This document shows positions 52,301-64,000 of a stretch of 64,000 bases of DNA, piece after piece (positions within the stretch are counted from its first letter, which is position 1; the number at the start of each line of letters is the position of its first letter). Below the pieces are notes generated by a model. The model saw only the letters and a program-made list of their open reading frames with translations, was not told the origin of the DNA and searched no databases. Both the position numbers and the translations under genes were made by a program. The stretch is taken from NCBI GenBank assembly GCA_013398175.1, contig VZRZ01004141.1:836182-900181 (forward strand). The letters run 5' to 3'. The DNA is from Climacteris rufus. Taxonomy: Eukaryota; Chordata; Aves; Passeriformes; Climacteridae.

Positions 52301-54687
52301 GCACAAGTCTTCATGCAACTTCATTAAATAAGAGCAAAGAAAAAGCCTACATTAGGGTGACATAACATTTCACAAGCCAGAAATATTTCATTATTCTGCC
52401 TCTCTAACACCAGGGTCTCAGCTCCATGTCTCCAAGTATAGACACCACACAGGCTGGAACTTTAGTTTCCCACACTTCATTAAAAGCTTATCAAACAGAG
52501 ACAATTATGCTTCCCATAACTGTCCACAGTGGGGTTAGGCCCTCAGAGTTTATTCACTGGACATCAGGCATCAAAACCACTTGGCTCTAAACAAGAGTAC
52601 AGATAACACATGTTGCATTCCTTCTTAAGAAATACACTGCACAATGTAAACCATTTATTTACTATGCTAAACTGCACATTTCTCCATGCTGTGTGAAAAT
52701 TGCATTGTTGATTAATATTCTACCCATAAAACAATTGATAATATTTTTCCTGAAGAGAAGTGAAAGCAAAAACAGAAAAAAAGGCATTGCTGTATTGTCT
52801 AAGATCCTGCTCAACTGCACTGCTAAGTCACAGACATGTACACAACAGATTCCTGCACATAAAGGAGTGAGCATTTCTCTGAACAGAGATGTTGTGATTC
52901 TTTTTCCAAAACTTACACTTGCCATGATCACTGCATTTTAGCAGCCATACTACTTTAACCACGTTATCATCTGGGACACTGGCAGTGTCCCAGACTCTGC
53001 AGTCCAGTGGCAGAGATAACTAAATATGTAAACTTGAACAATCATAGTGAGTTTCACTCTTGCTCTAATACTCAAAACCACAAAAATACAAAGGAGGAAA
53101 CTACTGTGACATCACACTGACTGCATTCACTGTGTAGTAGAAGTCAAGTCAAACTTCTTTTTCAGCATCTTTTGGAAACTTAACCCGTGTTCAACCCATG
53201 AACAAGTGTGTTTTGGCACTTTGAGTTGTAATTTTCAGCAGAAAAGATACAGCTGCATTTATAGTGATGGGTAAATTAAAATACATGTTAGTATAGATTA
53301 CTTTGCAATGTAACTTTAGAGTTACAAATACAGTTTAAAAGTTATGGTAAGATGTACTTGCTTTCTTACATTCCACTCAGTATCTCACTGCCTGTCCATG
53401 CTCATCACATGAGCTGGTAGTCAATACAAGTTGCTTCATGGCATCAAGACAAGCTCATTTTGAAATTACCACGGGCATCCAGAGCTTACCAGAGAATCCT
53501 GAAATAGCTTGCTGTGAGACATAGCCACATGCAGAGGCTCATGCTGGTTTTAGAGAATAAATCATCTTCAAGAGAGGCATGCTATCACATCAGCAAAACA
53601 TCAGTTTTTGTTGAAGTAGTATTCTCATTTAAGAATTGTTTTCTTTATTATCCTTACATGTTTCTTCCTGGACTCATGGTTCCCCTACTAAAACATACTA
53701 TAATTTTTTCAGTAAACAAAATTTCTAGATAAATGTTTATCACTGTCTATCAATTTTCTTAGGAATAATAATTCTCAAAACAGAACACATGGAGCTAGAA
53801 ACAGATGAATGGAGCTATCTAGTTGTGACATTTATGCACTTTACCTATGCTCTAAATTTTTTCCCATCTTCAGAGGTCTTATCTATTGGCATACTTTGGT
53901 TCCATTATTGACACATTAAGCAATGCAATTGAGGGACTGCTTAAGTCAGTTAACTAGGGGTGGGATGGTGTGATGTATGAAGGGTTTGTGTATGTGCTGC
54001 TCTTTTATTTTTTTAAGAACAAAAGAGAGAACAAGTTTTGTAGTTATCTCAGTGTTACGTATTTTTCTTCTCATTACTCACAAGGCACGTGTTCAAGTTC
54101 AACAATCTTTCTATTAAGAATTAGTTGTAATTATTACCATACTTTAGAGCTGTCACAGAGAATTCCTACCAAATGGCAAACATAAGACAATTGTGTGTAA
54201 TTTATTATGGTAAAAACATCCAACTAATTTTCAAATTGTCTATTAAGTACCCATAACTGACATAAATTTAGTTGGTCTAGAAATTAAGAAAAATTCCAGC
54301 ATACTCACCCATATACACAGTGTAGACCTACTAAGTCAAAATCTAAATCTAAAGATTTGCCTAAACCAGAATGGTCTAGGTCAGAAAAAATTTCAAGATG
54401 ACAATAATAATACAGAAAGTGACAAAATCCATTTTCCCATCTCCCTTAATATAAAACATTAGTTCCAACACAGAAAAAATTGCTATAGCTTCCACTGATT
54501 AAACTAGTTTCTTGTTTGATAGACTCACAATAACTCATTCTATCTTTTGTTGAGAAATCCAATAAAAATCAAAAATGTCTGGTTGCCCACGCTTATTTCT
54601 GCACTTAAAGATTTAGAGCTCTCTTGGAAGCTGGGAAAAGAGACATCTTTAGAACACAGTGTTAAAAATACATCTCTGTTTCCCTAC
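40362..54687 (-). other. PHF21A: Long-intron sequence next to PHF21A exon 3
   Basis: This is the 5' part of the long PHF21A intron, starting with the gtaggg donor at 54687. It is AT-rich with small homopolymer runs, such as A14 at 51286-51299, and a short TCCC run near 42524-42537. I searched the minus strand for the next PHF21A segment (KRVVEQLRKN, then the Q/H-rich region) and did not find it. No other gene or named repeat was recognised. Confidence 0.55.
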
Positions 54688-54753
54688 CTGTTTCTCACTC
54701 AGAGCTGTGATTTTGGCTTGAAGTTCATGAAGCTGTTTCTTCAAATCAGCGTT
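54688..54753 (-). CDS. PHF21A: PHF21A coding exon, residues 30-51
   Basis: This 66-nt exon encodes 22 residues starting [12 protein letters not shown] and ending ALSEKQ, the rest of the N-terminal coiled-coil segment of PHF21A. The minus-strand acceptor is a T-rich tract ending in taatcag (AG at 54755-54754). The donor is CAG followed by gtaggg (GT at 54687-54686). Both junctions are phase 0. The known protein continues with KRVVEQLRKN; I could not find that segment in the remaining 54.7 kb, so the next exon probably lies beyond base 1. Leucine and isoleucine spacing with alternating charged residues supports a helical dimerisation or docking segment (inference). Confidence 0.95.
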
Positions 54754-56855
54754 CTGATTAGAAAGAAAAAATATCTGTGAGAAAGATATTCCATTTGTTA
54801 ACATAGAGTAGTAGCAGGAAGGTTTTTTTTTTTAATTTTGTTTTTGCATAGTGTACTACAAATACAGCACCTCTGGATGTACAGCCAATAAAATTCAAGA
54901 GGCTCAACAAAGCCTTATTTAAGTCACTGAGTGCAACAATAATCAGAGGACCTTTCCAGTACTCAGAGAGATGACCCAGTTTGGAATGAAGATTTCATTA
55001 AAACATCCATTAGTGCTTATCACGTTATAAAGCACATTTGTACATTTCATCAAGCTTACAAATCAAACAATAATTGTTTGTTAATATGTAATACAAGAGT
55101 ACCACAGTGTATATAACAGTATGCCATGGTATGTCACCTAAAACACTCTCACCTATGCTGCTTATGCACAGATATTTACATTTAACTGTGTAGTGTATCA
55201 AACATAGCTATTAAATCTTAATTGTCACATGTATCAACTGAAGGCAAACATACCTAAGTCCTTATTTCCATGCCTTAGACTGTACTAAAGAGAATTGCAT
55301 TTGCCTTGGCACATCATTCATATCAGCATTTTGCTTACAACAGCACTTTTTAAAGTTTCAGATTTGAATGCCATAAGCATCACTACAAAGATGCAGACAG
55401 AAAACAATTTTTACCAGAATATTTCTTTCCTACAGAAAAAAAAAATTAAAGAAACATCTGTCCTTAGTTTAAAACTGTGAAGCTCTGCAGAAACATGACA
55501 GGAAGCAAGTTTTCCCTAATTTTTCTCATTTCCCACGTTTTTTGTTCTCATTTATGTTGTAAACTTTTCATACTAGGTTATGCATGTTTAGTCTGCTAAG
55601 CAGGAATATTAAGATATAGGACTAATATCATTACAGGAACTTCATCCATATTCCCTATTTTTATATTCCTCCATACAATTTTGAAATGTATTAAGATCTC
55701 TGCTCACAGATAGTCTTCAATTCCAGTAAAACCAGATATTGACCAGTCATCCTCCCTTTAGATTCTACTTAATAATCTGGGATAAAAATACATCAAGAGC
55801 ATTGGAAGCAGGGACCAGACTTACTTTTTCTGACTCTAAGAACTTTTCATGTCTGCTTGCAGCATGACCTCACTTTCAGCAAATATGAACTGAAAGCAAA
55901 CTAAGCAAACTCTGCAGACTAATTGTTAGCAGACCTGACCAGCAAATAAGAGCAGCAGATCTTACCAAAATCCCATCAGAATAAGAAAGTTCTGGAAAAC
56001 AGATTTTCCAATACCACCCTACTTAACCTTTCCTGTCAGGGGTCTAAGTACTTGAGTGTTATTAAGAGCTGTCTTCTCACTTCACCGAGCTCAGAAAAAA
56101 ATGCATGTTCAGAAAATTACAGGACATTTACTTTTGTATGGGGTTGGGAGCACTTAATAGCAAGCTTCAAGTGAGCTGCCTTTACCCCTCTACTCAACGT
56201 TTCAGACTGGTTTGAGAACTCCCCAGAACTCCCCATTCAGCATTACTGGAGTGTTTAAGAAAATCCAGTGACCTTACACAGTCATTGGGAAAGGGATGAT
56301 TTCTGCTATCTATGCAAGGAGTCCAGTTATCCAACTTCAGTAGCTCTGAAACTTCCCAAGGCCAAGTGCCCACCCTATGGACACTACAGTGCTGCTAAGA
56401 TACCCAAGACAGGCAATCTGAACACAGCCTTCAGTTACACTGTTTTGACAAAATTTCTTGGACAGAATATCCTCTCTCTCCTTGTACTGTGAACCTTCTG
56501 ATACTCCAAAAAGGCAAAAAGTTGTTTCTAATAATGGCAACTTTCATAGAGAGTAGCGTCCAGTTGAATCAGAAACTTACTGTACGTCTGAACTGCACCA
56601 CAGACCACAAGAATCGCTTGATTTAAACTATTAAGAATATGTATGAAGCAAAAGGCACTGTAAGGGCAAGAGTCTTGCTTTTGTTATAAACAATCCAACA
56701 GCCATTGTTTAAAAACTTGTTTATAAATTTTTTTCTAAACCCTGCGTTAGCAAAGATGAAAGGGATCAAGAAATATCTAAAACTCTCAAGTTTCATGCAC
56801 TGCTATTTCCTGCATTTTTAAGGGTAAATTATCCAAAATAAACATATATAGTTAC
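54754..56855 (-). other. PHF21A: PHF21A intron between the second and third coding exons
   Basis: This 2102-nt intron has canonical GT and AG ends on the minus strand. It contains a T run at 54823-54833, close to the acceptor side of the third exon, and otherwise only unique AT-rich sequence. Confidence 0.9.
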
Positions 56856-56888
56856 CTGTGGATCTTGCTTCATTTGGGCAACCAATTT
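56856..56888 (-). CDS. PHF21A: PHF21A coding exon, residues 19-29
   Basis: This 33-nt exon encodes KLVAQMKQDPQ and continues the N-terminal segment of PHF21A. The acceptor is a pyrimidine-rich run ending in ctag (AG at 56890-56889). The donor is CAG followed by gtaact (GT at 56855-56854). Both junctions are phase 0, so skipping the exon would remove 11 residues without a frameshift. It is too short to show in an open-reading-frame scan and was found by splice-site reading and peptide recognition. It sits 4363 nt downstream of the start exon and 2102 nt before the next exon. Confidence 0.95.
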
Positions 56889-58227
56889 CTAGAAAGAAAA
56901 AAGATGCAACAATACAATGAAGATTTTCATTACAAATCTTAAGCAGTTTAAAATTCAGTATTTTTAAAGAACCTTTGTAAAGCAAAATATTCAGTATGCA
57001 GCATTTCAATAGTAAAGCCTGGAGTCCAGTATTATAACATTTCCAAACCCATTCTTATTAATATAGTAAAAGTACTGTATTAAGCCATCACTTCTGCTCC
57101 TCCTAAACAGCTCTTGAACAAGTGATGCTTTTTAAAGACAATTTAAGCAGCTGAGTAAGATAATCTAATAGCTGTGTCTCCTCTACAACTGCTGTCCTCT
57201 TTGCTCGCAGTCACAAGAAACACAAATCACAGATAACCGCTGCAGGCACAAAAGCTGTTTGTATATTCAAGGGCAGAGTGTTTCAAGTACTAAAGCTCCG
57301 CCTGTGTGTTGGCTTGGCTGGTACCAGATGGAAGACCCATGTTCAGAACTATCTTTGCCACTTTTCTCCCTCAGAGAGAGATTGAGATCATTGTAGAAGA
57401 GATGCCCTCCACATCCAAGGCAAAGCAGACAGATTGTTACCATTCACTATTCTTCCTCCCTTGCTTTCTTCAGGCAGCTGCAGGAGAATGCTGTCTATTG
57501 CTAAGCAAGGGAAAAGTTACCAAAGAAAAACAGAGCCCAGAATGAAAAGACAACGCAAACCGAGAATTCCTACTAACTTTTTTGGTTACAGCCACATTTA
57601 TTCATCACATCGCCATGTCCCTTCCACACATGTCAAGAGCCATGTAAAATCTGCACTCTTCCCCATTTACTCATCAGAATCAGGAAAAGGAGTGAGAAAC
57701 AGAAGGACAAAACAAGCAAGAAAAACATGTTTAATTCCAGCTGCATTGATACCACTTGAGAACTCAGACTGTCAGTAAATTCTCTTCAGAAGTTTATTTT
57801 CTTTCACATCCTAAAAATTGTATTAAAAAAAACAAACAAAACCAACACAAAGATAATGTGGCATCAGATCACAGGTTTACCTGCTGCATTTTCTTTCTAG
57901 TAGTAGACAATACAAAAAATTCCAAGAGGCTTTAGCATGGTGTCTATGAGCAGTGTTATCTCCCATCTTTCAAAAATTTAAATCTCCAGTGTCTTCAAAG
58001 ATTATATCTTAGGTCTAGTAGCTAGTAACACACATTTCTTTCATCGATCTGTTTTAATTACTTTTTGAACGAGGAAAACATTCTAGACTCTGCGACAATA
58101 AGTTCCCAAGTTAAATTACAGGACTCTTATGTAAAAGGATGACCTCCTTTTTCTTTTGAATCTGTTTCCTTACAATGCAAGCATGAGGGACTAATACGAT
58201 TACAGAAAACCAGAGCTAACTTGAGTC

Positions 58228-58300
58228 AAGAGGAGTTGGAACCTGGACTTGATGATCCTTCCAGGTCCCTTCCAACTTGAGATATTGTATGATTCTATGG
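58228..58300 (+). mobile_element. CR1 LINE 3'-end fragment
   Basis: The stretch reads as the standard avian CR1 3' terminus. It has a GGACTTGATGATCCTT-type segment, then AGGTCCCTTCCAACTTGAGA, then the terminal TGATTCTATG motif. CR1 is the dominant non-LTR retrotransposon of birds and is usually 5'-truncated, as here, leaving under 100 nt. It lies in the PHF21A intron between coding exons 1 and 2, in the orientation opposite to the gene. Confidence 0.85.
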
Positions 58301-58364
58301 CTGCTTCTCTATTCAGCTCCTTCTTACATTTTTTCCACACCACATATTCCCCCATCAGCCCTCA

Positions 58365-58740
58365 CTTCTTCAGATTGAAAGGCCCCTCATGCACAAATCA
58401 TTCCATAGTTTTATTCACTCTTGGCACTCTTCTGTACTGCTCTAGTTTGTCTCTATCATCTGTTTAAAACTACATGCAACAGTCAAGTACCCTGTACGGC
58501 AAAAACTCATTCCTCTGTGCCAACAGCCAATTCACAGCCTGCTACTGGAGATGTAAAACTGGGCCTGTTTTTCCAAAGTGCATCACTTGGCATTTATCTA
58601 CACTGAATATTATTGTTTCGTCATGCTGCCATTCAGCGTCACAGGAACACAGCTTATTTTTCTTCAGTGCTTCCTGCCACATTGGAGCTTGACAAGCAAC
58701 AAATCTGTTAGTTTTTATACAGAGTGCTCCTGCAGACACA
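58365..58740 (-). mobile_element. Degraded CR1-type LINE fragment with reverse-transcriptase tail
   Basis: Read on the minus strand, bases about 58607-58545 encode FSVDKCQVMHFGK. This resembles the conserved DKCxVMHFG motif in the C-terminal part of CR1 ORF2. Sequence nearer 58370 resembles the segment encoding the later LERVQRRA...LFSLE region, with deletions and stops. No intact frame remains. It faces opposite to the adjacent CR1 3' end, so the two are separate insertions or the product of a rearrangement. Left and right limits are approximate. Confidence 0.65.
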
Positions 58741-61251
58741 GTTATAAGACAATACAGTCAGTACTGTATTGCTATATTCATAAAGTACTGCTAAATTTTT
58801 GGATCACACAGTACTGCGTCACACAATCCTAAGAAAAAAAAATCTTTTGCACTGACCTCAAACATCTGCTAAATTTAAGGTATTTGAAAAGTTACTGGTC
58901 TTTTTGCTATGAAATAAGAGAAGAAAAAGGATGTTTTAGGTTCTCTCCACACATCAGCTTGAGGAATCATCCATGAAACTCAATCCTTCTGTTAAGAATA
59001 GCTAAATATAAGTCCTTTAACACTTCTTGTGATCAAAACTATGAAGAGCAGACTGCTTCAAAATAACCTTAATTAAGTCAACACAGTAGCAGAATGAACT
59101 ACTTAGACTTGATGCCTCTCTTCTCAGGACAAGCAATATAGCTTTGACATGGAAGACATTTGAATATTCCAGTTGTAGACTGATACAGCAAGTGATCTGG
59201 TCAGATGTCATTCATGGTGGATTCTCTGATCATAGGAACTAAACACAAAAAGCAGCTTTTTCTGAACAACTAAACACCTCCTTTGGGTCCTTACTGGCAG
59301 TTTAAGATACACTTTGCCAAAGCAGCATTATGAAAGTCTCAGACAGAGTTCTGGAAGTGAAATGGAAGAGGCAAAAGCCAAAGAGCTCTTCTACAAACAA
59401 AATCACAATCATATTGAGCTTCACTCTGTACAGCCATGTAAGCAGTCACAGGCAATAGGCTGCATCAGGAAGCTGGGAGCGTTTGCCTACAGTGTCGAGA
59501 TGAACTCATACACTCATCACAGACACCACTTCCAGTGGGACAACACACCTTGACTGTGTGAGTGTTGGCAAGCTTTTTTAGAGTCCTCAGAAAAAGAAAT
59601 ACTAGCTAAGTAAGAGATGACAGGAGACAATTCTCCATAAATCCTTAGCAAAGAGAAGGGACATATTGTACCTCTTTAGGTTACAAAATTCAAAGCTATA
59701 TAAGAAATTTCCAGCATTTCATTTAAAGACCGCTTTTTTTTTGGTGCCAAAACTAGTTTAATTTCTACCAGTGTGCATATTGACAAGCAATAACCACACA
59801 AGCAGTTTACAAAGCCTTTACTGAAGCACCCAACATATTGTGGCAAGTGTTATTTTCCACTGTAAACATATAGACTTTTTCTTAGCCTTAATTATAGAAA
59901 TATATGGCATCTTAAATTAAAAAAGACAACCTTCTGATATAACGGCTTTTCTAGTTTCACCAACTAAAACCAAATTTAATTAAAGTTGATTTCAGTGCAG
60001 AGCTCACTTTTAATGAGGATTGGGCAAAGTTAAAGCAAACAAGGTCGAAAAAACCACCAACTTTGAGCTGACAAAAAAAAGTCTTTTTGGACATTTTCCA
60101 GTCTTCATCCCTGTTCAGCAGCATCATTACGAACAGAAGCTAAAGATTATTCAAAAATCACAGTCTTAAAATTTTTGGTTCACTTAGGCATAAAGGGGAA
60201 TGAAGATGCACACAAGAGGTAAATGCTGTTATACAAACACAAGTATGACTAACATTCTGATTGCTTTACACCAGATAATACTTGGAAAAATTACTTACTG
60301 GCCTTAAATATTTTTATGCCTGTAGCAAAATGCCATGGGTAATTTCTGAACTTCCTTACCCCCATAATAAAACTTAATTGAAGTTTTGAATGCAAAGGCC
60401 TTGGAGTTTCTGAGGAGAGCAAAATACTCATCTGTAGTTCTGGAAATCTATCTTTAGCTTTTCCAGGTTTTCCTCCCTAGCTGTAAGTTGTATTGCTTCA
60501 GAAATACCTGGAGAATTGTGTTTAGAAAAGGTCTCATTGTCAAATTTAACATTTCGAGTTGGCAGCTACTCTGTGTCTATGGCTGTAACAAATTTCTTCC
60601 AAGAATTAATATGCATATGTGCTCTTATGTTTACTAACTTAGGTTTTATTATTATTTTTAATATTTCCTCATTTGCACTGTATGGCAAAATGGCAAACTG
60701 CAACCCTACTGCCATAAAGTATTGAACAGGTTACTTGTAACAAGACCCAACATGTAAAAGTTTACAAAGCCCAAGCACTGCAATTTTGGCTACAAAAATA
60801 TACAAGTTTAGAAGCTACTAAAGTAGAAGACACTCTGGAAGAGATGCACCAGATGAAACTATGCAGTACTATATACATTTCAAGTGCAAGTTCCTCCACC
60901 ATATTCCTCCACTGCCAACTGAATAGCGAGGTTGGCTTCAGAACATCAGAAAAACCTTCCAGACAGAAGCTGCTGAATGCAGTTTTCAGCATGTTTTTAT
61001 TCCTGCTACAAAATATTAAAAAAAAATCCCCACCCACAGTTTGATATGTAGATTTTTCACATTTGCTACAAAACAACAGGTGGTGAGGTCAAAATGCACA
61101 GTATAAAATTCTGAAGTAGTTTCAAGCTTATACAACAATTATTACTGTAGTTGTAGTGGTACTGCTTAATGCTCCCATTAGTAGTAATACTGTCAGCAGT
61201 ACTAATGCTGCTATTGCTTCCAAGTCTAAAGCAAGAAAGAATACAAATTAC

Positions 61252-61305
61252 CTGGTGAACCTGAATTTCCACTTTCAGAGCCTCCTGTAGAGTCTGCAGC
61301 TCCAT
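61252..61305 (-). CDS. PHF21A: PHF21A (BHC80) first coding exon, residues 1-18
   Basis: This exon opens the PHF21A reading frame with MELQTLQEALKVEIQVHQ (18 codons), which matches the mammalian N terminus as I remember it. PHF21A is a nuclear PHD-finger protein of the LSD1-CoREST-HDAC (BHC) corepressor complex; its PHD finger reads unmethylated H3K4. The PHD finger is not encoded in this window. The start codon occupies 61305-61303, with A at -3 and G at +4 (a strong Kozak context). An in-frame TAG lies two codons upstream (61311-61309), so the frame cannot extend 5'. The exon ends in CAG followed by gtaatt (donor at 61251-61250), phase 0. The residues begin a heptad-like coiled-coil segment that continues in the next two exons. 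Identification is firm because all three exons join in phase to one known sequence. Confidence 0.95.
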
Positions 61306-61387
61306 TCTCTACGTTCTCCACTTTCTCTAGAAGTGTCTTTGCTGATTCCAGTGCCTTTAGTTTCTGATTTCCTCTTTAACACCAGTC
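61306..61387 (-). other. PHF21A: PHF21A 5' UTR portion of the start exon
   Basis: This is the non-coding 82 nt of the exon that carries the PHF21A start codon. On the minus strand a pyrimidine-rich tract ending in ctatag gives the acceptor AG at 61389-61388, so the exon begins at 61387 and totals 136 nt. The acceptor means at least one further 5' UTR exon and the promoter lie beyond base 64000 or go unrecognised in 61388-64000. One alternative frame is open across much of this UTR and reads like a coiled coil. It has no ATG and a TAA just upstream, so I treat it as chance. Confidence 0.85.
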
Positions 61388-64000
61388 CTATAGAAAAAGA
61401 AAAGTTTTGTTTTGGTTAGTGAAGGAGAAAAGTCAATTTGAAAAAAGGAATTAGAACAGAACAGGAATTTGACAGTGAACTATATTCAGTCTTCTAGTTT
61501 AGAACACAGTCAGTCTTTGAAACACAAGAAATCTAGAGGCTCTACAAAATGCCTGCCATGGAGTCATTTAGTCAAATTTGTTACTTCCCACATATCCCAG
61601 AGTTGACACACTTATCCCTTATCTTAGTTTGCAGGCAGCTATTTCCTACCAATATCCTATTGCAGTTGCATATTAAATTAGAAAATTTAACTACCGAGAA
61701 TGTTTTAAAAATCTGTGTAGATGAAAACTTATTCTGAAGAATAAAATTCTGCAACCCAAACAGCAATAAATAGTTAAATCCAATGTACTGCACTAACACA
61801 CTTCCATGCATCTAAAGAGCTGTTCTTAGATGGGACAGTGTGAATGTTACTTAACAGAACAACATTAATATATTAATAACCCACCGCCTAAAGTTTGTGC
61901 TGAGTTAGTAATTTCAGTTGAAATCTGTTCTGAAGAAACAGAAGATTGATATAAAACAGCACAAGATACTTCAAAAAGATTAATTTTAAAGTCTTTTTAA
62001 TCTTTGAATTCTATTTGTAGATCTTGAGTATAAGTTTACCATCTTCACTTGTACTACAAACAAATTAATCCCCCCAATGTCTGACAGAAAAGCTTTATCA
62101 GACATACTTCTAAAAGCCCTGAAAGTTGAACATGAGATTTTTGTTCTGAAGCATGTTAAAAGAATCAGATTCTGAAACAGGATTAAGATTCCCATATGCT
62201 CAAAACATAGTGGAACCTGTGTAAAAACATCTATAAATACACACATAAAAGTCATCAGAAAACATTATATAGCAATCTTTCCACTCACTTTTCCATCCAC
62301 ACACCACAATTAAAGAATTATTGCAGTGTTAAAATAGTTCCTATTTTTTTATTTTTTTAATATTGCTCACAATCATTGCAGAGGTACTGTTGCCAATTCA
62401 GAGGCCTTCATAATGAGACTACAATGTTTTCAAAAGGATCTTGGCAGCTTAGATTAGACATGCAGGCTGTAAAAAGAGAGTAATTCCCGTAAGTTAAAGA
62501 ATTTTGTTTTAATATTGTCTCACTACAGCAAAGTGAAGTGCCGGACAAGTTGGTGAACTCCTGAAAATAAAAAGGTTGAAGGTGTGTGTTTTATTTATCA
62601 TTTATCTTTTCAAACAGAAATGTGTTACAAAACGAGAAGACCATAAAGGGGGTTTAAACAGCATTGTATTTAAACTCATTCTTTGTCAGTGTTGTCTGCT
62701 GTAAGCTTAAAGTTACTTATTTAAATAACAAAGGCCTGATCAAACTTTCTAGTCAACACATGAAATGACCTTCTGTAAGGGCCTCTCCCACATGTGACAC
62801 AGGTGAGTGAAAACAGCTGTCTTTGCAGCACTAGTCTCTATAAAACTGCAATCTGTATCAAGGGATACATGGAAATTACATATAGTTCCCTGTCCTATTA
62901 CCACAAACAGTAATGAGAAAACAGAATCACGGACTATTACTTCCACTCACTGACACGAACAATTATAGCATGCTTCAAGCCCCTACCACTGCAGTTTTAA
63001 AAAGAAACTGTGCTACAGAAAACCACGTGGGAGACTGGTTAATGAAAACTGGAACCCACTGCAGAGGCAAGAAGTCTTTTTTTGACCCTTGGAAATTCAA
63101 TTTTGGGGTAACAGTACAGCAGGTATGGTCAGTTTCTTTCTCAGTGTATCCTCAACAAATCAGAAGGCACACACAATGAATAGTTTGGTATCACCCTGTA
63201 ACTACATGCTTACGTAAAAGTTGAGTGCAGAACAGCAAAACAGTCATCTCAACTGAGAATATAAAAAATATCCATCATTTAAATATATGTAACTGTAAAG
63301 TCCAATACAAGTTCACAGCAAAAACGACACAGTACTTCTGTAAAACAACATATAAAGACTGAGCAACTTCTATTAATGCACAACTTAATTTGACAGATAG
63401 AAATTGGAGTATTGATGGTTCATAAAAACTAATCCACGCTAATTGCATCTATGCCTTGAACAACCATAGCAAGATTTTTCAAAATTAGTTTTTAAGAGGT
63501 TTAAGAAAAAAGTGACACTGCTTTGCAGAAAAAAGTGGTTGCTCAGCCTAGCCATGTTTATAGGGGTATAAACATGAAAAACTGTATTTCATTTAAAAGT
63601 TTGATCAAGTTGCCAAATTCTGAATATGAAATATATACAGTTGTTTCTCTCTAGAACAGGCACTTGCAGCTTCCCTTCCCAAGCAGGAATAACTATTCAG
63701 TTACCCCTGCCTAGAATTGCCCTGAAGTACCTTACACACTTATCCAATGTTAAACAACCGATATATTTTTTTAAAAGTAGTGATCATTCCTTACATCTGG
63801 CAAAACCTAGATTGCATTTTTCTGGTTTACATAGAATAATGTCTATAAATATCTCTCAGGGCATCTGGTTCAATATTGGTCATACTTCCTCTGAGAGGAG
63901 GTACAGAACTACGTAAGTAAGTGGCCGCACATTTTGCAAGTGCAAAATTTTTTTGTATTTTTGAACTTTTATTCTTTTATACTGAATCTAAAGGGAGGAT
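61388..64000 (-). other. PHF21A: PHF21A intron upstream of the start exon (partial)
   Basis: This is at least 2613 nt of intron between an upstream 5' UTR exon outside the window and the start exon. It is AT-rich single-copy-looking sequence with short poly-T/poly-A runs (for example near 62345). I see no convincing exon, repeat family or CpG cluster here. Confidence 0.7.

Larger units (their letters stand above)
56889..61251 (-). other. PHF21A: PHF21A intron between the first two coding exons
   Basis: This 4363-nt intron is bounded by gtaatt and a T-rich ctag acceptor on the minus strand. It contains a plus-strand CR1 3' end (58228-58300) and an antisense CR1 reverse-transcriptase remnant (58365-58740), both described separately. 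The rest is AT-rich and unremarkable. Confidence 0.9.

Noticed and set aside
57868..57900. Possible micro-exon on the minus strand: ctactactag acceptor, 16 nt, then gtaaac donor.
   Set aside because: Sixteen nt would break the phase-0 join between the first two PHF21A exons, which already match the known protein without it.
61306..61387. Coiled-coil-like frame (NQKLKALESAKTLLEKVE) upstream of the PHF21A start, suggesting a frameshifted pseudogene exon.
   Set aside because: The ATG at 61305 is the known PHF21A start, with an in-frame stop just upstream. The other frame has no ATG and a TAA close by, so the segment is 5' UTR and no frameshift is needed.
1..64000. CRISPR arrays, operons, phage or bacterial defence systems.
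   Set aside because: No regularly spaced repeats, no long contiguous coding frames and no ribosome binding sites. The window is vertebrate intronic DNA.

Overview
This is vertebrate nuclear DNA, almost certainly from a passerine bird. It is AT-rich and intron-dominated, with short coding exons bounded by GT/AG splice sites. It carries CR1 LINE fragments and two SINEs that join a tRNA-Ile(AAT)-like head to a CR1-like tail, the TguSINE1 design known from songbirds. No bacterial, phage, CRISPR or operon structure is present.

The one gene I recognise is PHF21A (BHC80), on the minus strand. Three consecutive exons encode its first 51 residues: the start exon (CDS 61252-61305, 5' UTR 61306-61387), an 11-codon exon (56856-56888) and a 22-codon exon (54688-54753). 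All three junctions are phase 0. The joined peptide agrees with the N terminus of mammalian PHF21A as I remember it. PHF21A is a subunit of the LSD1-CoREST-HDAC corepressor complex.

Reading in the gene's direction, 64000-61388 is the intron upstream of the start exon. Introns of 4363 and 2102 nt separate the three exons. Everything from 54687 down to base 1 appears to be one long intron, at least 54.7 kb. I looked on the minus strand for the expected next coding segment (KRVVEQLRKN and onward) and did not find it.

The long intron holds two GC/CpG-rich patches (about 12.56-13.07 kb and 16.10-16.28 kb). The second contains a 13-of-14 match to the CTCF core consensus. The intron also holds an endogenous-retrovirus-type LTR repeat on the minus strand (about 39.23-40.36 kb), the two SINEs (9.3 and 17.0 kb), a CR1 3' end (38.1 kb) and a purine-rich stretch (29.56-30.65 kb). 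A plus-strand CR1 3' end and an antisense CR1 reverse-transcriptase fragment lie in the intron between the first two exons (58.2-58.7 kb).

The remaining open reading frames are short and unrelated to known proteins as far as I can tell, and I treat them as chance. I did not find an undescribed biological system. The best leads are the intronic CpG island with its CTCF-like site and a small MEF2/CCAAT/E-box cluster at 27.7 kb. Repeat and gene assignments come from recalled consensus patterns, not a database search.
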